In this document: one piece after another, positions 16,239 through 26,672 of the stretch
Layout: every line of letters starts with the position of its first letter
Position numbering within the stretch: position 1 is the stretch's first letter
Assembly (NCBI RefSeq): GCF_947242115.1
Contig: NC_074711.1
Span: 55,016,963-55,080,962, forward strand
Direction: 5' to 3'
Source: Biomphalaria glabrata
Lineage: Eukaryota > Mollusca > Gastropoda > Planorbidae
Length of the DNA stretch: 64,000 bases
Translations under genes and position numbers: made by a program
Notes under the pieces: model-generated
Databases searched by the model: none
The model's input: the letters and a program-made list of their open reading frames with translations, nothing else
Told to the model about the DNA's origin: nothing

Positions 16239-19200
16239 ATGACAAAACCATGGCGTACAAAAATGCCACCTTTAAAATCAATGAGTCGAAAAGAAAGACG
16301 AAAAGAAGAAAGAAAATTGAAAAAAGCCAGAAAAGATGCATTTGCTCACCGAAACTATGTAAGTTGTAAAAGATATTATACTTATATTAAATATATCTAC
16401 ATAATTCTAAGGGTATATATATTATTTAGCTAAAATAATGATACTGATAACTATAATACCCGTATCAGCTAAATTAATAAAAATAAATAAATTGGATTTT
16501 TTTTTTAAGCAAAGTCTTTTAATTTATGTCCAGACAGTTGCAAGCAAATATATTGTCTCCATAATTACCAGACAGGGTCAAGCAGCAAACATTTTTTAAA
16601 ATGAAAATTAATCTGTAAAAAGGTTATATTATAGGAATAAAAAGTAACCAAGTCTTGCTAATATCAATATTTCAATGAGGAGTCAGTGACTTGTGATGAA
16701 TGGAAATTCCTTGAGGATGACAGTGAGATTATTGACACATGGTTATAGAAAAAAAATGTGGAGAAATCCTTTTCAAAAGTATCTTGTAGCCTAATGTTTA
16801 TTTCCATGAAATCTTGCATATTGGACCCTGTTTTTATTGTTTTCTTTGCTAAGAAAAAAAAAACAATTTCCAGTGTATGGTAATCTAAAAAGGTTATTAA
16901 ACTACTTTTGTTCTATGGTGGAAACTGAATATTAATGTCAGACGTATCCACTGAAATGATCTCAAAGTCATTATGTCAATTATTGTAAATAAGACTTGTG
17001 GTTTTTATTTGAGAATTGATGGTATGTGTATTATTATGATTTTACTGTCACCAGTCTGTCAGACCATTGGGGCATCACACATGATCTTTCAACTGTCTCT
17101 CTCCATTCCACTCTGTCTTTTGACAGGATTAGAGTCTCTTTGATAGATAGGCCTGCCTGTTCTTTAATGTTGTCCACCTATTGCTTCCTTTGTCTGCTTC
17201 TCCTTCCTTTCCCTGATATTTGAAGCTTTTGACACTTCCTAGTTTTTCATCTCTGATCCTGATGCCCATGGTAAAGACCTGTGTGCTATTTGTCATAGTG
17301 TGTGTCTTATCTGCATTTATTTGCATGCCATATGCTTTGAAATTCTTGTCTATTTACATCACCAAGTCAGTTAGCTATTCCTCTGTTCCTGCCAAAACAT
17401 CTATGTCATCAGCAAAGTGCAAGCTATTATTGCTTCTACCCACAATGCTTAAGGTGCCTTTCAAGAGTGTCCTCCCTTATCCTATCAAGGAAGATATTAC
17501 AAAGTGTTGGTGAGAGTATGAAACAGAAACCCATGAGTTTATTAAGTCACACAGTAATAACTTTTGAGATTGAGTGTTAAAACTTGTGTTTTAAACTTTC
17601 GCCCCCTTACTAGGTAGCCAATCAGTTTTTGCCTCTTGGCCACAAATTTGAATAACTAGGTGATTATGTTGTTTACTTAACATTTTTTTCATATCATTAT
17701 GATTTTAAAAAATGAAAGTGACATAGATATATTCTTCTCATTTTTTGTTCAGCTAAAATTTAATGATTTATTGTCTGCTGTCTTCCTTTCCTTGTGTTTT
17801 CTTTTTAGGATCGTTTAAAAGATTTGAAAGACCTAGATACAGCATTTAAAGCAAAGAACCAACAAGAGAAGAAAGAACGACTAAAAGTAAAAGAGAAAAA
17901 GAAAAAAGTAGCTCAAGTGGAAGCAAAGAAAGAGGTATGCTAAAAAATGATTTTTTTAATATTTTTTTTGTACTATGTAAGATCTTATCACTAAAATTGC
18001 CTTGAGATATTTGATACCATCATAAAAAAATTTTTGAGACAATGTTTAATACTGTGCTAAATACCAGCAAGAGTTTGAAACCAGATTTTATTCTGTCCAT
18101 TTGAAAGTAAAACTTTCATAAATTCACAATCTTTTCATTTATTGTTTTGCTTTTTTTTTAAAATTATTTTATGTTCTGTAATTAATAAACTTAAAATATT
18201 GAAGTGGATCAATTTATACAGATGAATACTTAAGTCAAATCAGAACCCAAAAAGTGGAAATTTGCCAACACTCAGCAGTGTTTTTAGTCATAATAGCCTG
18301 AAAAAAGATGTTTACTTTGTAAATTAAATTAAAACATTGTATATAAACCAAGGAAGTATAAAAGCAATCAACTTGAATTTTTAGCTGTAAAAAAAAACCC
18401 ACGCGTATTTAATAGCCTTTTATGAAGTTTGTTGTTTTTGGAAGAAAGTGAAAGGAAGTTTGTATTTTGAATTAACATATGCAATTACTTTTTCATTACA
18501 GCAAGAAGATACAAGAGTTAAGGGACTTAAGTTGGCGATTCAGAAAGATGAAAAGGAGCTTAAGCAGCTAGAAAAAAATTTGAAGTTTCGCAAGAAAAAA
18601 GGAGTAAAGAATTTACCATCATCTTTCATGAAAGATGGCTTGGACTGTATCTTTAAAAACAAAATGTTTTTGATTTAATAAGGTTTCAGAAAAAATAGTA
18701 GAATTATAATTTTGTTTAGTTTAGAAGAATCCTCTACATGTGTTCCTTAAAACAAAGAAGATATTTTGGATGTAACTGATTCAGAGAAAATTAAAACACT
18801 TGAAGATGTTGTTCCTGGGTACGTAAAGGGATCAGATGATGATGATGATTCTGAGTCTGACAATGAAATGAATTTGAAAATGGATACTGAAATAGAAGAA
18901 GAGTCAGGTAATAGGATAATGTGGGATAAAAGTTAAGATGTTATTGAATTTTCATAATTATTTATTCAATTATTTGTTTATAGAGCATCTCCTTTCTTTA
19001 ATAACATACTTATGTGCTTAATATAGCTGGTAGGTATATTAAGTATGCATACATACAAACTAGTAAGTTAAATAAATTATCACATCTTTCTCACATCATC
19101 TTATTAAAACAAACCTATAGAGGTTTTTTTTTTTTTTCAAATTTCAGTTGTATCATAGTTTTAGAGTTAATGTATTTTTTAGGGTCAGATGATGATGAAG

Positions 19201-22200
19201 CTGATCAGAAGTCATCAAATGAATCTAAAGATATACAAAAGGCTCTTAACCCTATTATCAAACAGAAGAATGATCCAGCCAAGAAAGACTCAAAAAAAGT
19301 CTCATTTGCATCTACTCATTTACAAAGTAAAACAGCTGGAAAAAATATGAACTTCAGTGATGATGATGATGACAATGATGAAGAGGAGGAGGAGGATGAA
19401 GATTTTGATGAAGGTGAAGAAGGTGAAAGTGATGAGCTGGAAGAGTTTCTTGCTGGCGAAGATGATGATGATGATGAACTGGAGACTAAACCTTCAAGAA
19501 AAAGGCCAAGAGAAGAAGCAGACAATGAACTTCGAGAGGATGTGTATGGAAGACTCAGGGATAGAGAAGGGAACATTGTCAAGCCTACTGAAACTGGGAC
19601 ATACATTCCACCTGCCAAAAGACTTCTTCTGTCAGCCGGGCAAAATGAAGCTCTGCACAAGAAACTTAAAGGCCTTATAAACAAGTAAGTAATAGTATAT
19701 ATCGAGTGTAAGGTTGGCAAAGCAACTCAACTCTAATATTTGCATTTAAGATAAGTAATTATGATTATCCCATTTTTCTGTTAATCATTACAATAACTCT
19801 TCTAGAGTGAGTGAAGGCAGCATGCAAGCCATAAGTTCTCAGATAGAGGCTTTATACCTCGATAACAGTAGAGCAGACGTGAATGAGACAATGTTTGCTA
19901 TCATACTAGAATCAGTGGTCACACCTGTTGCCTGTCCAGAAAGATTAGTCACAGAGTTGACTATGCTAATAACTATTCTGAGCTGTAACATTGGATCTGA
20001 AGTTGGTAAGTCTTTAGACTACTTGTTTCTCATTCTGAAGTATGTATCCTAAAAGAAACCTAACAGATGTAATAGATGAAATTTAATGAGGATTTTCAGT
20101 GTTTGTTTTTTGTTTTGTTTTTTTAAAGTTTGCTTCAAATGTGTACATTAATGAAATAGGGGAGTAAAAAAAAAGGTGGGGAAGGGTAGGTAACTGCTGC
20201 TTTCAGTAAATATGTTCATTTCAGATTTATCAATGCTATACATCAGGGGTTCTTAACCTGTGGGTCGCGACCCCCTTGGGAATGGATTGACGATTTGCCA
20301 GGGGTCGCCAAAGACCATTGAAAAGATGGATTGTTATTGTCTATTCTTCTATTGCTGTGTGTGTGTGTGCGGGGGGGGGGGGGGGCGCGGCTAAGTGGGG
20401 GATTGTAAAAAGGGGTTGCCGAGCATAAAAGGTTGAGAACCGCTGCTATGCATAGATTATTAATTTTAAAAGTTAAGAAAAATTAGACCTATAGAAGAAA
20501 ATCAAGAAAAAGTAGAATCTAAGCTTTGTTACAATAAATGAAAAGCATCATGTGTCCATAATAGGGGTGCATCGGATAATAGCTCCGGCTTCTGCCAAAT
20601 ATTCAGACTTTTTTCACTATTCGGCAATATTCGGCTTGGTCGAATATCACCGCCGGATAGTTGGCCGAATAGTAAAAAGTACACCTTGTACCTATTTAAT
20701 ATGGACCACGTTTGATTTATGTCTGATTTATATTTGTGAATATTTGTAAAAGACATGACCAGGCCTATCTTTAAAGGGAGTGCTAAACACCCCCCTACTC
20801 CTTATTTTATTTATTAAGCCCTTGGCACTCAATTTATTGATAGACGTTGACATTTGTTTACCTAGAATGGATGAACACAACATACAAAGACAGCATACTA
20901 CACTATAAATAAAACGGTTGATTTGCTGGAGTGTTAAGAAACACTTGTAACTAGTGTACGGTATACTAGATCTACATGCTTGACCGACCATGCCAATGTG
21001 TTATTTTTTGCCTGACCACTCAACACTATTATGTATGTATGTGTACACACTACAATAGGACTACATGTGTAGGCCCACAACGTCCATCTGACCAGGTTAT
21101 TAAAATCATCTGACCAGGTTATTAAAATCAGTCTATTTATTTTTTTGGGTAGGGAGGGTATGGATGAGTTTTTTTCTTCTATATTTGGTTTTCCTAATGC
21201 TATTAGATCTATATAACTGTGGTCTAAAACTAAATCTCAATAACAGGCCTACAGACATCAATTTAATCTATGCTTCGGCACCATTTAAGGTTCAAGCTAT
21301 AAATAGGTACAATTGATGTTCTTTTGCCGCAAATGAATTAATCTAAAACAATAAATATTGACCTACAACGTTTCAGATTTCAACTATTAACTAACAGCTA
21401 CTTATCAGTATTAAGCCCTTGAAGCCAGAACCAGAAGCGGTTCTTGGACTTAAAATGACAAGCCTGATGATCAGTTGTTGGTCTGAAATTATGGGACCTC
21501 TATTCGAGCCAGATTGCACATTTGAGAGATTTACATTAGTAACTAGTTCAATATCTTATGTAATACAGACGTTGCTTCAAAAAAGAAGATAATTACATCC
21601 TACGTGTCATGCATTTAGTCATGCATAATATATATTTACATATCCCATTGACCATCCTACACACACCCTTTACAGTTGGTGGCCTTGTAGATACACACAC
21701 TTATGTTACACAGATTAATTTGTGATAGGCTTATTTGTTGATAAATACTGTTAAGCTTTAATTCATCAATTAGTAACAGAGTTTAAAACAATAAGGTAAA
21801 TAAAATGAAAAAAAAATCAATATGAATATAGGTATGTTATTTAACAGTTATACAAAATGTTCAGCAACACAAGCTATTTACAAGACATGTAGGTATCCAA
21901 CTTCGGCCGAATATCAAATTTTACTATCCGGTCATATCTTGCTCCGGCCGAGTATCAAAAAGTACTATCCGGTGCACCCCTAGTTTATAATAACTAATGA
22001 TATTTAGGAAGTAACTTTTTTGTGAAGTATTTACTATGTTTTCATTTCAGGTGCATTTTTTATTCAAAAGCTGGCTAAAAAATTTGATGATTTATTGCGG
22101 GAGCCTGACTATGGCCATGGCAAGCTTATGGAAAATGTTTTATTGCTCATAGCTAATTTATATAACTTCAAGGTGAGTTTTTTAAATCAAGTCTTCAGGG

Positions 22201-25095
22201 TTTGTGTGTTTGCTAATATAGCTTGCATCTTTAAGTATGTTTCTTATGTCTTTTCATATATGTCTCTTATATTGCAGCTTTTCATAGTAAATTAGTATTT
22301 GACATCATGGAAATTTTGTCTTTAAATATATTTCTTATGTATCTTCATGTCTCTTATATTGCAGTTGTTTCATAGTAAATTAGTATTTGACATCATGGAC
22401 AAATTTGTCTCAACATTTAATGAAAGAGATATTGAAGTACTTCTCCTATTGTTAAAAAGTTTGTTTCTTTTTTTTTTGTTTTTAGAATTTTAAGAGATAC
22501 ACTTTTTATTAGAATACCTTAAACTTAAAGAATGAGATGCTGGAACTTATTTTATTCAATTTTTTTTTTAATTAATTATTATTTTAATGTTGGTTTTTAA
22601 ATATTATGTTAGTTATTATCATTTTAACATTATTTTTTCAGTTTTAAAATACCGGCTAGATTTTTCTTTTAATTTAATGTTTTCAGCTGTAGGCTTTAAG
22701 CTTCGCAAAGATGATCCTCTGAGGTTGAAGCAGGTTATTCTAGATATCCAAGCCAAAGCTAGAGCAGCAGAAAGTTCTTCTGGAGGCACTATGCAGTCCC
22801 GCATTCGTTTCATGTTAGACATCCTTATGGCAGTGCGTAATAATAACATGAGGAAAATACCAAACTACGATTCTAGTCACATAGAGCATTTAAAGAAAAT
22901 AATCAAAACTTTTATTAAAGGTAACTGAATTCAAACTGTGGCATATTTGAGATTTGTTTATTTACTTTTATGGTATAATGATATGATTGAAAATCAAAAG
23001 AATTCAAATGTCACAAGCAGTAGTTATTTTCGCTTAATTGGTTGGGTTTTTTTTATACAGTAAAACATTTACTTATTTATACTATCTAATAAAGTATGAG
23101 GAGAGATTGTTCAATAGTAGAAGTAAAGTTTGAATGTCATTGGTTTCATAGAGCTTATAAAAGACATAGAAAAACTTTATCAAAGGACTCACCACATGCA
23201 AAACAGATTTCTAACTATACATCAATTAATATTTTAAAAACTAGCCGCAATATATGACCCTCAGACTGGTTATGCTGGTAGGTTCTGGAGAAATGCAAAG
23301 TATCTTTATATCATACATATACTAATTAAAACCTAAGACAGAAAACTTGCTACAGTCACCTTAAGATTTTAAATCTTTTGTTGAATTGATTTGATTTGAA
23401 TTTAATTGTTTTGATTGCAATAGTTCAGGGAGAAGATGAGCTGAACATTTCATTGGAAGACTTACTTAAAGCTGACCAAATTGGCAGGTGGTGGATAGTT
23501 GGCTCTGCCTGGGAAGGTCGCAAGGATCCATTAGATAGTATTAAAGGTATTTTTTGCGTTGTTTTTTTAATTTTAAATTGATTTTGAGATGATTCTTGGT
23601 ATAAAAATGTTTATACAATTATTTTAAAATTGTGTGCAATGATTTATTTTTTAGAAGCAAAATCTAAAACAGAAACATCTCTTAGTGGTACATTCAGCAA
23701 ACAAATGATGAAATTGGCCAAACAGCAAGGAATGAACACAGAAATCAGAAGACACATATTTTGTATATTAGGAACAAGTGAGGTAAATGAAACATGTAGT
23801 TAGAACTGAATCTTGTAGGATTAAATGATTAAAAAGATCACCCTAGAAGTAAACAAATGTTAGTGAAATTTTTTTTTTTTTTTCATTATCTTGTACCAGG
23901 ATTATGAAGATGCTTTTGCCAGATTGATACGTATGGGACTAAATCACAGTCAGGAGAGGGAGATAATTCATGTCTTACTACACTGCTGCTTGAATGAGAA
24001 AGAATACAATCCATTTTATGGCTACCTGGCGGAAAAATTTTGTGTATTTGATAGAAGATTTATGGTAGTTATCTTTTTTTTTTAAATCAGCTATTTTTAT
24101 AAATCTAAAATATATATTTATTAAGTTTTTTCTTATAAATATAATAAATTTACAACTTAGTATATTGCTATTAGTGTATTATTTTAAATTGTTTATTACA
24201 TATTTGTGTGTGCATGAACTTATATATTTTGTTTTTTTATTTGATTTTGTTCTTCATAACTTACATTTATTGTTTTTTCTTTGATTTTTCTTAAGATTAC
24301 AATACAGTTTAGCATATGGGACAAGTTTAAAGAAGTGGATAAATTAGACAAGTTGTCTCGAAATAAACTTAGCCGTCTTATTTCACATCTTCTTATTGCC
24401 AAAGCTTTATCACTTTCTATTTTTAAAGTAAGTTCATATATATATATTTTGTTTTAAAAAAATTGTCTTGTGATTACTTGCTGATATGAGTTTGAGTAGT
24501 GGTGGAGGCTGATATATTTTTTTTAGGATTTTATTATTTCCCTATTTAAAAAAGATGCCTTTATGTAATGGTAACAGTGCAAGCAGATAATTTGTAGTTT
24601 TCCAAACCAAAGTGTTAAACTTTAATTCTAACAATGGCTGCTATATTTGCTTATTGACATCTTAGACATCCATCCCTAATGTGTAATTGTATTTGTTTGG
24701 CCACATAAAAATTTTAACAGAATTTTGAAGACAAAATTAAGTTTCTGTAAATTTTTTGGGAGAGTTGCATAATACAAAAGGGAGATGGCCATTTTATGAT
24801 AACTTTTTTTCTTCCCCAGGTTATAGAGTTTGGTATGGAGAGTAAGAAAATGATCAGATTGTTAGTTCACATTTTGACAGAAATCTTTACATCGTGCAAT
24901 GAAACTAGTGTTCATGAGATATTTGAAAGAATAGCTCCATTTCCCAAATTAAAAACATTGCGTCAAGGTTTACAAGTTTTTATGAGAATACACTTTAAAG
25001 AAACCAAAGGTCAGGCTGGTGCTTTATTACAAGAAAGAATAGAAAAGGCAGATTCAGCAATGTTCAGTCATCAGACTTCCAATATGTTACTTTAA
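16239..25095 (+). CDS. NOM1: NOM1, nucleolar MIF4G domain protein (yeast Sgd1 homologue), complete
   Basis: NOM1/Sgd1 is a nucleolar protein of 18S rRNA processing; in vertebrates it also targets PP1 to the nucleolus. Fourteen exons join in phase: 16239-16358, 17809-17934, 18502-18646, 18761-18907, 19183-19684, 19806-20005, 22051-22172, 22365-22458, 22687-22920, 23424-23546, 23655-23782, 23900-24064, 24296-24427, 24820-25095. They encode 837 residues (human about 860). Residues 1-130 are basic and Lys/Glu-rich (SRKERRKEERKLKKARK), 131-300 are acidic (long Asp/Glu tracts), then YIPPAKRLL (about 325) leads into the MIF4G domain (about 340-535, VSEGSMQAISSQIEALY, FKLRKDDPLRLKQVI, RIRFMLDILMAVRNN). 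GRWWIVGSAW (about 577) marks the linker, and MA3 (about 625-745) has MNTEIRRHIFCI, EREIIHVLLHC, NPFYGYLAEKFC and FSIWDKFK. Introns contain a LINE fragment, two hAT-type elements and a duplicated exon-8 start. An AATAAA lies at 25587. Confidence 0.95.
17040..17560 (-). mobile_element. LINE reverse-transcriptase fragment in NOM1 intron 1
   Basis: The minus strand reads LALCDDIDVLA, then KNFKAYGMQINADKTHTMTN and KLGSVKSFKYQG. This corresponds to the YADDIDVLA...AYGMEISxxKTKxMT...SFKYLGA part of a LINE RT. It is truncated at both ends, has internal stops and lies antisense to NOM1. Confidence 0.75.
20244..20445. mobile_element. hAT MITE, 202 bp, in NOM1 intron 6
   Basis: The TIRs are CAGGGGTTCTTAACCT on the left and AGGTTGAGAACCGCTG on the right (14 of 16 matches). 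They are flanked by the 8-bp duplications CTATACAT (20236-20243) and CTATGCAT (20446-20453), 7 of 8 identical. The CAGGGGTTC ends and 8-bp duplication are diagnostic for hAT. It holds a GT repeat and a G run but no ORF. Confidence 0.85.
20562..21982. mobile_element. Non-autonomous hAT-type element, 1.4 kb, in NOM1 intron 6
   Basis: It begins TAGGGGTGCATCGGATA and ends TATCCGGTGCACCCCTA (16 of 17 inverted matches). The flanking 8-mers are GTCCATAA and GTTTATAA (6 of 8). The subterminal regions are rich in CGGCCGAATAT-type inverted motifs. The interior carries a reversed CR1-like LINE tail (21553-21632) and a short duplication (CTGACCAGGTTATTAAAATC, twice near 21090-21130). No transposase was recognised. 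Confidence 0.75.
21553..21632 (-). mobile_element. 3' tail of CR1-like LINE (copy 3) inside the hAT element
   Basis: The minus strand reads GCATGACACGTAGGATGTAA then TTATCTTC...GAAGCAACGTCTGTATTAC. It matches the tail of the 61.9-63.2 kb LINE in order and spacing. Confidence 0.7.
22233..22412 (+). repeat. Tandem duplication of the NOM1 exon 8 acceptor and exon start (period 87 bp)
   Basis: Copy 1 (about 22233-22323) and copy 2 (about 22324-22412) share TCTCTTATATTGCAG and TTCATAGTAAATTAGTATTT then GACATCATGG. Copy 2 is the true exon 8 start (22365). Copy 1 keeps the polypyrimidine tract and AG (22277) but has lost one base just after it, so its use would shift the frame. Confidence 0.85.
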
Positions 25096-25510
25096 CAACA
25101 TGTTTGTTTGGAATTAGTCTCTGCAGCCAATATTTTACTGTAACTTCAGTTAACAACACATTTGTTTGGAATTAGTCTCTGCAGCCAATATTTTACTGGA
25201 ACTTCAGTTAACTACATGTTTGTTTGAAATTAGTGCAGCCAATATTTTACTGTAACTTCAGTTAACTACAAGTTTGTTTGGAATTAGTCTCTGCAGACAA
25301 TATTTTACTGTAACTTCAAGTTTGTAGTTTGTTAACTACAAGTTTGTTTGGAATTAGTCTCTGAAGCCAACATTTTACTGTAACTTCAGTTAACTACAAG
25401 TTTGTTTGGAATGAGTCTGCAGCCAATATTTTACTGTAACTTCAGTTAACTACAAGTTTGTTTGGAATTAGTTTCTGCAGCCAATATTTTACTGTAACTT
25501 CAGTTAACTG
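25092..25510. repeat. NOM1 3' UTR minisatellite, about 7 copies of a 53-62 bp unit
   Basis: The unit contains GTTTGTTTGGAATTAGTCTC, then TGCAGCCAATATTTTACTGT and AACTTCAGTTAACTACAA. Copies vary in length by small deletions. The TAA stop of NOM1 (25093-25095) forms part of the first unit's TTAAC motif, so the array begins directly at the end of the reading frame. Confidence 0.92.
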
Positions 25511-25586
25511 GAGGAATATGCATTTTTAAATGATTGTTTTCCTGTGCTCGCTTGATGGCAGTGCTATAAATTTTTGATGGAAATGT

Positions 25587-25592
25587 AATAAA
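25587..25592 (+). promoter_or_regulatory. Polyadenylation signal AATAAA for NOM1
   Basis: A canonical hexamer lies just after the 3' UTR minisatellite and is followed by the T/G-rich ATTTTTGTTTGTTTC, as expected downstream of a cleavage site. Confidence 0.75.
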
Positions 25593-25732
25593 TTATTTCA
25601 AATGTTTACTCTAATTTTTGTTTGTTTCAATAATAATATCATCATAATTATGTCATCAAAAGTAGCATTATTCATTAGCATTATCCATTATAATTGTTAT
25701 ATAGAAAAAAATTTTTAGTTTTCTATATTACT

Positions 25733-25970
25733 GAACTGAGGTCTTGGGTTTGAAAACTGGTGAAGACTAGGATTTTTTTATTTTGGGATCTTTGAGTGCC
25801 TCTGAGTCCACCTAGCTATAAAGGGTACCTGACATTAGTTGGGAAAAGTAAAGGCGGTTGGTTGTTGTGCTGGCCACATGACACCCTTGTTATCCATAGG
25901 CCACAGCAACAGATGACCTTTACATCATCTGCCCTATAGACCACAAGGTCTGAAAGGGAAACTTTACTTA
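25733..25970 (+). repeat. tRNA-derived SINE, family A (copy 2)
   Basis: A box B-like GGGTTTGAAAACTGGTGAAG leads into the family body (GTACCTGACATTAGTTGGG, GTTGGTTGTTGTGCTGGCCA) and the tail CCACAAGGTCTGAAAGGGAA. The box A end is eroded. It lies in the NOM1/VPS51 convergent interval. Confidence 0.8.
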
Positions 25971-26620
25971 TTTTCTATATCTCTAAAACCTGGCCTTGTA
26001 TTATAAAACTAGCTAATAGAAATAGAAAATTGTGCTGTTCATGGCTTAATGCTATTATTACATTTGGAAAGTGAGTAGGCAAATGGTTACCTTTTGGCAT
26101 TGTAAGGTAAGGATAATTAAGACTTCATTTGTAAAATTTAAAAGCATATTGTTTAGTAACAAAACAAACGAATACATTTACCAATTCTCCACTTTCTAAA
26201 ATAAAGGAATGTGCTTAATTTTGTTCTTATAATTAATTAGGTTTGTAGGGACACTTAACCTGCTAATTTATTTATTTAACATGTTTTGTATCATTCAAGG
26301 TGCTTTTACAGTTATAAAATTATAGGTCTAACACTCACAAATTCTGTCTAAGACAATTACACGAGTAGTGAAATGCAGTACAAAAGAATAAAATAAAAAC
26401 ATTGTCCCATCATATTTAATAAATCTTATTAAAACAAAAATCCAGTTAGACTTACACATTGGAATTGTAAATAAATAGCAGCCAATATACAGATATAATC
26501 AATGTCATCAAAAGAATATCACAATACAATTACACTTTATACATTAAAAGAGTTAATTTAAAATCCATTTGATATTAATTAATTTAAAATAATCAAGCTC
26601 CATGTTATAATAATGAAATT
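25971..26620. other. Convergent intergenic spacer between NOM1 and VPS51; nothing recognised
   Basis: AT-rich sequence without exon-like frames, RNA genes or transposon ends that I can identify. Confidence 0.5.
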
Positions 26621-26623
26621 GGA

Positions 26624-26629
26624 TTTATT
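26624..26629 (-). promoter_or_regulatory. Polyadenylation signal AATAAA for VPS51
   Basis: The plus-strand TTTATT lies about 44 bases past the VPS51 stop codon on the minus strand, a short 3' UTR typical of compact genes. Confidence 0.7.
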
Positions 26630-26672
26630 CATGAACACAACAATACAGACATCGGAAACTATAAGCCTATGC

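Noticed and set aside
19316-19720. Serine-rich minus-strand ORF of 134 codons
   Set aside because: It is the antisense shadow of the Asp/Glu-rich region of NOM1 exon 5 (GAT/GAA codons read as ATC/TTC).
22051-22277. Alternative NOM1 exon using the upstream acceptor at 22277
   Set aside because: It gives an immediate frame shift and stop; the downstream acceptor at 22364 restores the conserved sequence LFHSKLVFDIMDKFVSTF.
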